A stretch of DNA of 64,000 nt from CAZQBY01 sp964592405 [NCBI: uncultured archaeon] (lineage in GTDB: Archaea; Altiarchaeota; Altiarchaeia; JAFGQM01). Below are positions 44,090 to 51,408 of this stretch, in pieces. The DNA lies in contig CAZQBY010000001.1 of NCBI GenBank assembly GCA_964592405.1, positions 18,459 through 82,458 of the forward strand. The letters run 5' to 3'. Each line of letters begins with the position of its first letter. Position 1 is the stretch's first letter. Both the position numbers and the translations under genes were made by a program. The notes beneath the pieces were generated by a model. The model worked only from the letters and a program-made list of their open reading frames with translations. It made no database searches and had not been told where the DNA came from.

Positions 44090-44179
44090 ATCTATTTAAA
44101 TTTCAAAACTCTTTTTTAATTCTTTTTGAGATCATCAGGTAAAGTTCAACAAATTACTATTAAAAAGGAAAAGAAAAAT

Positions 44180-44208
44180 GTGGGGAACTGCCCAGTGGGA
44201 ACTGCCCA
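44180..44208 (+). repeat. Short tandem repeat upstream of the secretion operon
   Basis: GTGGGGAACTGCCCA (44180-44194) and GTGGGAACTGCCCA (44195-44208) are adjacent. They lie directly upstream of the TTTTTATCC TATA-like box of the ATPase gene and could be a regulator site. Confidence 0.45.
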
Positions 44209-44251
44209 TGACCCGTTTTTATCCCCAATTCCATAATGAATACAACCCAAA

Positions 44252-45862
44252 ATGCCAGAGCTTGATTTGCAGAAGTTACTAGCCAAGAATAATATTGACA
44301 GAAGTACAGGGCCTAAGGCAAAAGAACATCCTTCTGGCATAGGGAAATCTCCAGAAAAGACTCAAAAGCCTGAAGAAAGCAGGAAACCGACCCCTGCAGG
44401 AGACGGCCTTATGAAACTTCTCAGACAGGAGAAGGCCGTCAAAGAAAAACTCATTGACAGTTATGACAACGTTGAGATAGTGGATACTGGGGGAGAGTTA
44501 TACCTGTACCGGGTGAAATTACCCAACCTGACACCTGCCGACCATCAGATTATTGAGTCCATACAGAAGGTAGCCGTAAAGATAATCGATACCCGCCGGG
44601 AGAGTAGCAATTCCAAGATAAGAAAGCAGAGCCTTAGAGAGAAAATATACAGCATGATCGCAAAAACCTCCTCAATCAAGGTTTCTGAGACCAAGATGCA
44701 TGCGTATGCTGATATAATATCCAGAGAAATGGGGGGTTATGGCCTTCTGGACTATCTCATGGATGATGACCAACTTGAGGAGATCATGGTAGTTCCGCCG
44801 AAGCGCAAGGTCTATGTATTTCACCGGACTCACGGCATGCTTCTGACCAACATAGATATAGATTCTGACGAATATACCATAAACATTATAGAGAGGATAG
44901 CGCGGGATGTCTCGCGCAGGGTGGATACAAATAACCCTCTCCTCGATGCGCGCCTGCCATCCGGTGACAGGGTTAATGCCACTCTCCAGCCCGCATCTGT
45001 TGATGGACCGAGCCTTACAATAAGGAAATTCAGGGAGAATCCCTATACGATAGCAGACATGATAAAGTTCAAGACTCTTAACCCTGAGGTTGCAGCCTTT
45101 TTATGGCTCGCAGTAGAAGGCATACAGTCTTTTCCATCCAATGTGCTTATTTCCGGGGGAACGTCTTCTGGCAAGACCACACTCCTTAACTGCATCTCTA
45201 TGTTTATAAGACCAACCGAAAGGGTTTTGACAATTGAGGATACTGCTGAGCTGAAGCTACCGCTCAAGCACTGGATACGTCTGGAAACTCGCCCACCAGG
45301 CATAGAGGGAACCGGTGAAATAAGCATGGATGTCCTGCTGAAGAATGCACTGAGAATGAGACCAGACCGCATAATCGTTGGTGAGGTGAGGCACAGCGAG
45401 GCGTTCACCCTGTTCACAGCCATGAACACAGGTCATCAGGGTTCGATGGGAACTATACACGCCAATACCAGTGAGGAAACTCTAGTCAGGCTCATGTCGC
45501 CTCCAATGAATATCCCTGAGCAGATGGCGACTGCATTAAATCTGATAGTTGTCCTTAACCGTATAAATGTTCCAAAAGTCGGACTTGTAAGGAGGGTCAC
45601 GGAGATAGCTGAGGTAACCGGCACAAAGAAGCCGGAACTTCATATGATTTATGAGTGGAATTCTGAAAGTGATGATATAGTACCTGTCGACAGGGTATCC
45701 TCAGTGAAGAAAAAGATACAGAAGTATTCAGGGCTGTCCTCCAGCAGTATTGATAAGGAGCTCAGTATTCGTGAAGAGCTCCTGTCAGCGGCAGCCAAGA
45801 AAGATATAACGGCCTTGGACTCTTTTGCAACCTTTATACAAAAATATTATGAGAAACAGTAA
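44252..45862 (+). CDS. Type II/IV secretion ATPase (TadA/GspE/FlaI-like)
   Basis: 536 residues. The N-terminal 130 residues are charged and disordered, then an NTD with YGLLDYLMDDDQLEEIMVVP. Walker A is GGTSSGKTTLL (Lys308), followed by VLTIEDTAELKLPLKHWIRL, Walker B/Asp-His region MRPDRIIVGEVRHSEAFTLF, and NTGHQGSMGTIHANT. It powers assembly or retraction of a type IV pilus or archaellum-like fibre. Two FlaJ/TadC-like membrane genes follow at 30 and 49 nt, but no pilin is visible nearby. Confidence 0.93.
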   Translation: MPELDLQKLLAKNNIDRSTGPKAKEHPSGIGKSPEKTQKPEESRKPTPAGDGLMKLLRQEKAVKEKLIDSYDNVEIVDTGGELYLYRVKLPNLTPADHQIIESIQKVAVKIIDTRRESSNSKIRKQSLREKIYSMIAKTSSIKVSETKMHAYADIISREMGGYGLLDYLMDDDQLEEIMVVPPKRKVYVFHRTHGMLLTNIDIDSDEYTINIIERIARDVSRRVDTNNPLLDARLPSGDRVNATLQPASVDGPSLTIRKFRENPYTIADMIKFKTLNPEVAAFLWLAVEGIQSFPSNVLISGGTSSGKTTLLNCISMFIRPTERVLTIEDTAELKLPLKHWIRLETRPPGIEGTGEISMDVLLKNALRMRPDRIIVGEVRHSEAFTLFTAMNTGHQGSMGTIHANTSEETLVRLMSPPMNIPEQMATALNLIVVLNRINVPKVGLVRRVTEIAEVTGTKKPELHMIYEWNSESDDIVPVDRVSSVKKKIQKYSGLSSSSIDKELSIREELLSAAAKKDITALDSFATFIQKYYEKQ

Positions 45863-45892
45863 TCTATTTTTAAAAAACATCTATTAATTTAA

Positions 45893-47170
45893 ATGACAAT
45901 GCCTGATAGCAACAAGCCCAAGGATTTGAAGAAACTTGAGGAATGGGATGAAATGCTCAGCAAGATAAAACCAAAGACCCAATCAGCTGAGACAAAGACC
46001 CCTGTAACCAAAGAGCAACTTCCGTCATCAAGGGAATTTGAGCTAGAGTGGGAAAAAAGGATAAAATCAGGTGATAAGGCCATCCCCGCTTCCACCAAGA
46101 CAAAAAAGAGGGTCGATTCACTGGAGGAGGTTTTCCAGCACTTGGAGGAGCAGCCTGCTCCAAAATCTGCCAAAATATCCAAGACTCCGGGCAGGAAGGA
46201 AAAGAGGAGGCTGGAGAGAATTGGAGGCGCTATACGTGGTGAGGCCCCAACTTTAAGGGAGCGGGATATTACAGGCGAGGTTGTCGGAGGACTATACAGA
46301 CTCTACCCGATGGGAAATCTCCCTCCTCTCAATCTCCTCTCAAAATTCCTTCTGAAACTAAGCAAAGAATCCTTGGAGAAGGATCTCGTGAGGTCAAAGA
46401 TACCATTGTATCCCGATGAATATACATCTTTCTCAGTTGGCATTGGATTTATATTCTCCATACTGATTTTTGTCTTGATATTCCTGCTGGTTTTCCCCTC
46501 ATCCCCTACCCTATCCAGTTTGCTCATGCCATTGGTTGGGTTCATAGTCTCGCTGTTGCTGATTTCCATTTTTGTTACGAAACTGCCATCAATACAGATA
46601 AAATCCAGTTCTAGGGATGTTGATCGCCAGTTGCCCTATGCTCTCAGGCATATGTCGGCCCTGCTCAGCGCAGGCATAAGTATATTTGATTCAATAGTAT
46701 CAGTCTCTAAAGCGGATTACGGATTGCTGTCGGATGAGCTTGATAAGGTGGTCTGGGATGTTAAGTCGGGTGAGAACTTCTCAGAGGCTTTGGAAGATGC
46801 TTCCAATCGTGTAGGGTCCACATCCTTTACACGTGTAACAATACATATACGACGGGCTCTGCAGATGGGTGGGGATGTTGCAAGCATAATAGGTCAGATA
46901 GCCGAGGATCTGACCTTCGAAATGAGAATGAAGATATCGGACTTTGTCGAGAAGCTCAATGCATTTGCCATAGTCTATTTGATAGGGGGAATAGTTGGGC
47001 CGGTGGTCATAGCTGTTTTCACGGTTGTCGGAAGTGCCAAACCGCTTCAGGACGTGGGAAGTGGTGGCATGATAGATACAACCATGCTGATGTTCATGAT
47101 ACTTGTGATGTTCCCTCTGATAATGCTCTTCATAACATATATAGTCAGGCTTATGGAACCAAAAGTATAA
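45893..47170 (+). CDS. Type II secretion system F-domain membrane protein (FlaJ/TadB-like), long N-terminus
   Basis: 425 residues. The first roughly 150 residues are charged and disordered. Helices lie at about 180-215 (IGFIFSILIFVLIFLLVF; LLMPLVGFIVSLLLISIFV), then the T2SF core RQLPYALRHMSALLSAGISI and later ALQMGGDVASIIGQIAEDL, and two C-terminal helices. Platform protein of the pilus machinery, partner of the preceding ATPase. Confidence 0.9.
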   Translation: MTMPDSNKPKDLKKLEEWDEMLSKIKPKTQSAETKTPVTKEQLPSSREFELEWEKRIKSGDKAIPASTKTKKRVDSLEEVFQHLEEQPAPKSAKISKTPGRKEKRRLERIGGAIRGEAPTLRERDITGEVVGGLYRLYPMGNLPPLNLLSKFLLKLSKESLEKDLVRSKIPLYPDEYTSFSVGIGFIFSILIFVLIFLLVFPSSPTLSSLLMPLVGFIVSLLLISIFVTKLPSIQIKSSSRDVDRQLPYALRHMSALLSAGISIFDSIVSVSKADYGLLSDELDKVVWDVKSGENFSEALEDASNRVGSTSFTRVTIHIRRALQMGGDVASIIGQIAEDLTFEMRMKISDFVEKLNAFAIVYLIGGIVGPVVIAVFTVVGSAKPLQDVGSGGMIDTTMLMFMILVMFPLIMLFITYIVRLMEPKV

Positions 47171-47219
47171 GGTATAAAACAGATCAAATCACAGACAACA
47201 TTTTAATTAAAACTTAACG

Positions 47220-48122
47220 ATGCCAAAGGATACAAACAGATCATCACAGAACCTTGGATATGGCCGGTATCTGGAGACAAGCAATATAAGGCTGTCCCCA
47301 ATACTTTGGTTCATTGTAGCCATAGTCATGGCTGCAGTCCTAAGTTTTATACTCTTTTTGGCCTTCCCAAATAGCCCGGCAATTTCCCTGATTGCCATAG
47401 TGGTAATCCCTATACTCATTATAGGCCTCCCCATAATCATGAAAGAAAGGCGTGATGGACATATTGAGGAGGCAATACCTGACGTGTTCGAGGAACTGGC
47501 CACCTCACTGAGGGCAGGTGCTACAATAGAGCAGGCCCTTCTAGACCTGACGAAGATACAGAAAGGTCCGCTCATAGATGAACTCAAGACCGCCCTGCAG
47601 GATATGGAGGGCGGGTTCAGCTTTGAGGAGGCATTAGAGAACCTCATTTCCCGGGTGGACATAGTCATGCTGAAGCGGATATTCAAGATAGTCATAGACG
47701 GCAAGAAGGCTGGTGGAGAGCTGGCTAACATACTGGATGCGGTAGCCTCCGATGCAAGGGAAATGGCGCGCCTGAGCAGAGAGCGGATGAGTAAGACCCT
47801 TATGTATGTAATATTCATCTTTGCAGCCGGCTCGGTGGTGGCACCTCTGATATTTGGATTCGTGACTGAGATAGGGTTTATGGTAGCAAATGTGGGAGCC
47901 ACAGTAGAGGTGGAAAACCCCCTTAATATACCCGGAACAGGCATAAACCTATTCTGGCTCTACCTCCTATTGGAGTGTTTTATCTCTGGCATAATGCTGG
48001 CCGTTGTCCGGGGTATCAAGATCTGGAGGGGGATAGTTTTCTATTCCCTATCCATGGCGCTTTTGGGCACCATAGTATTTGAAGTGGCCAAGACAATAGC
48101 AGCATATATGCTCGCTGTATGA
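47220..48122 (+). CDS. Type II secretion system F-domain membrane protein (TadC-like)
   Basis: 300 residues. N-terminal helices (LWFIVAIVMAAVLSFILFLA; SLIAIVVIPILIIGLPIIM), the T2SF core EEAIPDVFEELATSLRAGAT, IEQALLDLTKIQKG, GELANILDAVASDAREMARL, and C-terminal helices. Third gene of the operon; ATPase plus two F-domain proteins is the usual archaeal type IV pilus set. Confidence 0.9.
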   Translation: MPKDTNRSSQNLGYGRYLETSNIRLSPILWFIVAIVMAAVLSFILFLAFPNSPAISLIAIVVIPILIIGLPIIMKERRDGHIEEAIPDVFEELATSLRAGATIEQALLDLTKIQKGPLIDELKTALQDMEGGFSFEEALENLISRVDIVMLKRIFKIVIDGKKAGGELANILDAVASDAREMARLSRERMSKTLMYVIFIFAAGSVVAPLIFGFVTEIGFMVANVGATVEVENPLNIPGTGINLFWLYLLLECFISGIMLAVVRGIKIWRGIVFYSLSMALLGTIVFEVAKTIAAYMLAV

Positions 48123-48215
48123 GTCCTATTCCTGTTCCAATATAAGTTTTTGTTTCTCTTTAAGCAACACTTTTTATCACACAACACACAAAATAAAGCC
48201 GCTATATCTCATCTT

Positions 48216-48289
48216 GGGCCCATGGTCTAGCCTGGTATGACGTCGCCTTGACATGGCGGAGGTCGCCGGTTCAAATCCGGCTGGGCCCA
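48216..48289 (+). tRNA. tRNA-Val(GAC)
   Basis: Intronless. Acceptor GGGCCCA/TGGGCCC, anticodon stem TCGCC/GGCGG with loop TTGACAT, T arm GCCGG-TTCAAAT-CCGGC, discriminator A, no CCA. Followed by TTCTCTTGGTTTACGG, a faint match to the first block of the trailer family seen behind tRNA-Arg and tRNA-Thr. Confidence 0.96.
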
Positions 48290-48324
48290 TTCCAGTCTTC
48301 TCTTGGTTTACGGTTTTCTGAAAA

Positions 48325-48507
48325 ATGCCTGTTGTTAGAGTGAGTATGTGGGAAGGGAGAACGCGCGAGCAGAAGGCGGAGCTGGCCGAGGCTATAACCA
48401 AGGCGATCTCCGAAATCGCCAAGACGCCCAGGGAGCATGTATGGGTCATCTACGAGGACGTCAATAAGAGCGACTGGGCGATAGGCGGGAAACTCTGCGA
48501 CGAATAG
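48325..48507 (+). CDS. 4-oxalocrotonate tautomerase family protein
   Basis: 60 residues, normal for the family. Pro2 becomes the catalytic N-terminal proline after Met removal (MPVVRVSMWEGRTREQKAEL), and PREHVWVIYEDVNKSDWAIG is typical. It tautomerises small enols or keto acids; the substrate is unknown. It sits between tRNA-Val and tRNA-Arg. Confidence 0.9.
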   Translation: MPVVRVSMWEGRTREQKAELAEAITKAISEIAKTPREHVWVIYEDVNKSDWAIGGKLCDE

Positions 48508-48556
48508 GAGCCCCTGGCTGCGTAAGCCCTTTTATATCAAAAAACGCAAACTATAC

Positions 48557-48681
48557 GGGCCCGTAGCCTAGTCAGGATAGGGCGACAGCCTTCTACGGCC
48601 TTTTCTTCATTTGGGGAAGAACGGTTCGCTAAGAGATCCGGAGAAAGCTGTAGATCGCGGGTTCGAATCCCGCCGGGTCCG
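48557..48681 (+). tRNA. tRNA-Arg(UCU) with 50-nt intron
   Basis: Acceptor GGGCCCG/CGGGTCC (one G-U), D arm GCCT/GGGC, anticodon stem ACAGC/GCTGT, loop C-T-TCT-A, T arm GCGGG-TTCGAAT-CCCGC, discriminator G. The intron is 48596-48645, after position 37. CTTC (32-35) pairs with GGAG before a 3-nt AAA bulge, a proper BHB. Intron blocks CCTTTTCTTCA and GGTTCGC also occur, in the same order, in the Trp intron. Confidence 0.94.
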
Positions 48682-48690
48682 TCCTCATTC

Positions 48691-48749
48691 TTCTTGGCTT
48701 AGCCTCGGCCGAACCCGGCTTATGTCAGGGAGGGTGGCTAAGCGAGGAA
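48691..48749 (+). other. Structured trailer after tRNA-Arg (CTTAT-loop hairpin family)
   Basis: GCTTAGCC (48697-48704) pairs perfectly with GGCTAAGC (48736-48743); TTCTT and AGGAA extend the stem after a G-G mismatch. The top is CCCGGCTTATGTCAGGG with CCC/GGG pairing. The first 15 nt of this top (48714-48728) are identical to the tRNA-Thr trailer at 58889-58903. The rest of the gap to 48855 shows no gene. Confidence 0.6.
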
Positions 48750-48855
48750 CTCCTCGAAATCCTGCCGGATCCACTTTAAATTCTTAAGCTCTTGTTGTAT
48801 TTTTTTAACTTTGTTGATTTAGCTCAATTCGCTACGTCTTCTAAATTTATAACCG

Positions 48856-49500
48856 TTATAGCTTCTTTGCCACAATAAACCAATAGACGTGAGTATGCGG
48901 ACTTCCGTGTGTATGTTCTTCACTCAATTTTTTTAATTCTATTGTCTCAAAATCTGAAAAATCAGACCTCACTTCATCCTCTTCAAAGAATCTGCCTATT
49001 CTGGCTTTTCGCTTTACGTAGAAGGTGCGTAGAGCTACTTCCTCGCCTTCTCCAAAGGTGGAATCATCTGTTGAGAAAAAGGATTGTATAATCAACCCCC
49101 CCGGTCTAAGGACTCTCTCACATTCCTTTAGGAACTTCCTTCTCACGTCATCCCGGTACAACAAATGCATAAAGAGGTGGCTAAACACAACATCAAATGC
49201 CTGGTCTTGAAAAGGCATATTAGTTGCATCCGCCTTTATGAATGTCCCATCTGGTACAAACTCTTCTGCAAGTTTTATCGCTTCGCCACTTGAATCCAAA
49301 CCTACAACATCAAATCCCTGCTCTATGAAGAATTTGCAATCTCTTCCGTAGCCACAACCAACATCAAGAATTTTGCTCTTCGGTTTTAGATACTTTATAG
49401 ATTCTAAGGCGGTTGGACTTTCTGTTTCGCCCCAAACATAGCCATTCTTCTTAAATCTCCTATCCCACTCTTCAGAACTTTCCATTGTTCTATTAAACAT
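48856..49500 (-). CDS. Class I SAM-dependent methyltransferase
   Basis: 214 residues. Motif I ILDVGCGYGRDCKFFIEQGF, motif II VVGLDSSGEAIK, IKADATNMPFQDQAFDVVFS and VLRPGGLIIQSFFSTDDST. The C-terminal end HGSPHTHVYWFIV is His-rich. Small-molecule methyltransferase (UbiE/Tellurite-like group); substrate unknown. Base use is more AT-rich than flanks and it stands alone between two tRNA regions, so acquisition is possible. Confidence 0.88.
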   Translation of the reverse strand: MFNRTMESSEEWDRRFKKNGYVWGETESPTALESIKYLKPKSKILDVGCGYGRDCKFFIEQGFDVVGLDSSGEAIKLAEEFVPDGTFIKADATNMPFQDQAFDVVFSHLFMHLLYRDDVRRKFLKECERVLRPGGLIIQSFFSTDDSTFGEGEEVALRTFYVKRKARIGRFFEEDEVRSDFSDFETIELKKLSEEHTHGSPHTHVYWFIVAKKL

Positions 49501-49648
49501 TATTTGTCATATCTGGAATAAGAATATCCAAAACACCTCGCAGCACCCTCAACTTTTCGGGGGCGCAACCTTAAACCAAAATTCCGTTTTTAGGCCTACG
49601 CCGGGTCCACACATTTTTTATTCAAGAATCTGCAGTTTACATAACAAG

Positions 49649-50146
49649 ATGTCTCCCAGAAGGCGCCCCCGAAGTCCAGAGGAATTGAAAGCCCTTAGGG
49701 CTAGGTTGGCCGACCGTCTTAGTGAGGGCGATCCTATGTGCAGGATTTGTGAGTTTAAAAGGGTACATCCGATGCCATCCAAATGCAAGATAAGGGGAAA
49801 TCCTGAAATAGCTCCATTTGGCCACGTCCTGGATCCCCTTTCTTGTGTGGGTGTAAGATGCAACCATGGTTTGGAGGCTGCCAGCAGGGCTCTTTCAAAA
49901 GCAAAGAGGGGGGAGATCAAATGGCAGAGAATAAAAACAGATATAGGTGAAGTTGAGGCCGTTCCCTGCCCCACCCATCTTGCCGGCCCGCCGGCCAGTA
50001 ATAAGTCTCATGTAGTCTCTCCAGTTCCAAAAACCGGCTATGTCGATCGGAATGGCCGCCTTTTTGTGGAAACTGAAGCCAAGGGTTTGATATTCAACCA
50101 CCAGACCCTGCCAGATGACAGAAACCCCTTCAAGAAAAAGGACTGA
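49649..50146 (+). CDS. Cys/His-containing small protein, unknown
   Basis: 165 residues. Basic N-terminus (MSPRRRPRSPEELKALRARL), then CRICEFKRVHPMPSKCKIRG, APFGHVLDPLSCVGVRCNHG and CPTHLAGP: several Cys/His that could bind zinc or a cluster. No membrane segment. No family recognised. An ATG with weak SD context starts the frame. Confidence 0.68.
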   Translation: MSPRRRPRSPEELKALRARLADRLSEGDPMCRICEFKRVHPMPSKCKIRGNPEIAPFGHVLDPLSCVGVRCNHGLEAASRALSKAKRGEIKWQRIKTDIGEVEAVPCPTHLAGPPASNKSHVVSPVPKTGYVDRNGRLFVETEAKGLIFNHQTLPDDRNPFKKKD

Positions 50147-50265
50147 GTGGCCAACCAAAAATCTTTTCTCAGGAGGCGTTTATCTCTCCAGAAATGCACT
50201 GTAGCCCCTGCCAGATGGTTACTGTCTCCGGGAGAACTGCCTGCTGTTCATTCCTAAATCATTAT

Positions 50266-50844
50266 TCATCCTGAAGCCAGAATCAGGAACAGCAGACTCC
50301 CCAGGACTGCATGGCTGAATATGGGCCCCACAAGATTCCGCTCCTTCTCATAGGCCCATCCCCACGCGAAGCCGGCTATGAGGGTCGTCAGCATCACGAT
50401 TCCGACCTGCGGGATTCCTATGAAAAAATGGGAAAGCGAGAAGATGAGTGATACCGTGAAGACGTTCGCCAGGGTCGGCAGGGCCCCTCTGAGGACTCTC
50501 TGCCCATAGCCCCTGAATATGAACTCCTGCGCGGGCACGGAGATGCCCCAGTAGGTCAGATACTCAGGATTCGGCATCTTAAGCCCGTATCCGTTGGCCA
50601 GTGCGAATATCGCCAGCCCCGCGACGCCCGCTATAGTGAAAGGTAGTTGGATCTTGATTGCCGGCCATACCCTCTTGCTGGTTAGACCGAGATTCTCAGG
50701 CCTTTCCCGCCTCCAGTAGTTGAAGAGCGCGATGAAGCCTATCACAGTGCTCATGCTCATGTAATAGTCCGCGCCCCTCAGCAGCATGAAGGCAGAGATT
50801 GCCAGAATCACTGCGATTTCGAAAATCCTGCGGGCAGTATCCAT
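50266..50844 (-). CDS. CPBP-family intramembrane protease-like protein (second copy)
   Basis: 192 residues, about six helices. CPBP motif 1 is AQEFIFRGYGQRVLRG, where the first Glu of EExxxR is Gln; motif 2 is SLIFSLSHFFIG, and VGPIFSHAVLGSLLF is motif 3. The changed first Glu may alter activity. Upstream on its strand is a TATA-like ATTTATTTAA that overlaps the inverted repeat at 50883. Confidence 0.84.
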   Translation of the reverse strand: MDTARRIFEIAVILAISAFMLLRGADYYMSMSTVIGFIALFNYWRRERPENLGLTSKRVWPAIKIQLPFTIAGVAGLAIFALANGYGLKMPNPEYLTYWGISVPAQEFIFRGYGQRVLRGALPTLANVFTVSLIFSLSHFFIGIPQVGIVMLTTLIAGFAWGWAYEKERNLVGPIFSHAVLGSLLFLILASG

Positions 50845-50882
50845 CTATTATCTTACGTCTGCCGACTGAAAAACCGTTTTTA

Positions 50883-50962
50883 CCGTTAAATAAATTATGC
50901 AGCAGGCAGAGTTATTTAACGGGTCAGGTCAAGTTGAAAGACGCTAGATGAAGACTTGACCT
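50883..50962. repeat. Two inverted repeats between the CPBP gene and tRNA-Trp
   Basis: CCGTTAAATAA (50883-50893) and TTATTTAACGG (50912-50922) form a perfect 11-bp inverted repeat. AGGTCAAGT (50926-50934) and ACTTGACCT (50954-50962) form a second 9-bp one. They could be operators or hairpins. No gene in 50845-51039. Confidence 0.6.
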
Positions 50963-50998
50963 TTTTATGTTCTCTTGCTATAATATCCCAGTCAGGCC

Positions 50999-51028
50999 GG
51001 CGAGTCGCTTATGCAAGCATCGCTCGCC
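50999..51028 (+). other. CTTAT-loop hairpin upstream of tRNA-Trp
   Basis: GGCGAG pairs with CTCGCC around a loop containing CGCTTATGCAAGC. The same arrangement stands before tRNA-Thr at 58595-58624, and both are preceded by AATATCCC at similar distance. The TATA-like CTATAATA at 50978-50985 would place the transcript start inside or close to the hairpin. Confidence 0.5.
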
Positions 51029-51081
51029 CAGACTGTAACGGGGTCGTAGGGTAGTCTGGCATCCTCGCAGGCTCCAGAGAA

Positions 51082-51186
51082 CCCCTTTTCTTCAGAAGAA
51101 AAGGTGCGCGAGGTTCGCGAAAGCGAACCCGCGCCCAAGTTCACAAAAGTGAACTTCGGGCTTCACCCCCCTAAAAGAACGGGGTG
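51082..51186 (+). repeat. Intron hairpin-array module, copy in tRNA-Trp
   Basis: Four hairpins in series: CCTTTTCTTC/GAAGAAAAGG, GCGC-flanked GGTTCGC-GAAA-GCGAACC, GCCC-flanked AAGTTCAC-AAAA-GTGAACTT-GGGC, and CACCCC/GGGGTG. The core of about 70 nt is identical to the copy in the tRNA-Thr intron except one base. Two GNRA-like or A4 loops are closed by long perfect stems. Confidence 0.85.
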
Positions 51187-51215
51187 TTTAGCATTTTTAA
51201 TTTTCAGGAAGAGGA

Positions 51216-51249
51216 CTTTGGAGCACCGAGCCGCAAATCGCGGTGATGA
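51216..51249 (+). ncRNA. Putative intron-encoded box C/D-like guide for tRNA-Trp C34
   Basis: CTTTGGAGCA (51216-51225) can pair with the anticodon loop (51071-51079, one G-U). It is followed by CCGA (one change from box D CUGA), a CCGC/GCGG stem, and GTGATGA (box C consensus). The fifth base upstream of CCGA pairs with C34 exactly. In Haloferax the tRNA-Trp intron is a box C/D guide for C34 and U39. Here position 39 is C and no second guide is seen. Confidence 0.5.
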
Positions 51250-51301
51250 CGAAACGCGGGTATACGCTTCGGCATGGAGATACCTGCTGACCCGGGTTCA
51301 A

Positions 51302-51408
51302 ATCCCGGCGACCCCATCCTTACTTATGCTAGAGATAGCTCGGATGTGGTCGCCTTACGTTGGAGCCGTCTGCCTGGCATGTCCATCCCAACATCCCGGC
51401 GACCCCAT
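51302..51408 (+). repeat. 16-bp duplication of the tRNA-Trp 3' end
   Basis: ATCCCGGCGACCCCAT occurs at 51302-51317 (end of tRNA-Trp) and again at 51393-51408, ending exactly before the stop codon of the glycosyltransferase gene. The 75 nt between have no gene. It looks like an att-type scar or a partial tRNA duplication. Confidence 0.7.

Larger units (their letters stand above)
43740..44233. repeat. Direct repeat pair around the 107-aa gene
   Basis: TCCCCAATTCCA occurs at 43740-43751 and 44222-44233, each preceded within a few bases by CCCG and a T-run (CCCGGTTTTTGT / CCCGTTTTTA). The right copy lies in the promoter of the secretion ATPase gene; the left copy follows serA. Together they bracket one small AT-rich gene. 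Confidence 0.5.
51040..51316 (+). tRNA. tRNA-Trp(CCA) with 204-nt intron
   Basis: Acceptor GGGGTCG/CGACCCC, anticodon stem GCAGG/CCTGC, loop C-T-CCA-G, T arm CCGGG-TTCAAAT-CCCGG, discriminator A. The intron is 51078-51281. CTCC (32-35) pairs with GGAG, then a 3-nt ATA bulge precedes the anticodon stem, as in a BHB. The intron is much longer than the roughly 100 nt of haloarchaeal tRNA-Trp and contains two modules: a hairpin array (51082-51186) and a box C/D-like segment (51216-51249). Confidence 0.94.

Noticed and set aside
49595-49612. CGCCGGGTCC near 49598 as second att copy of the tRNA-Arg 3' end, making the methyltransferase an integrated element
   Set aside because: Only 10 bp match and no integrase; too weak compared with the 16-bp tRNA-Trp repeat.
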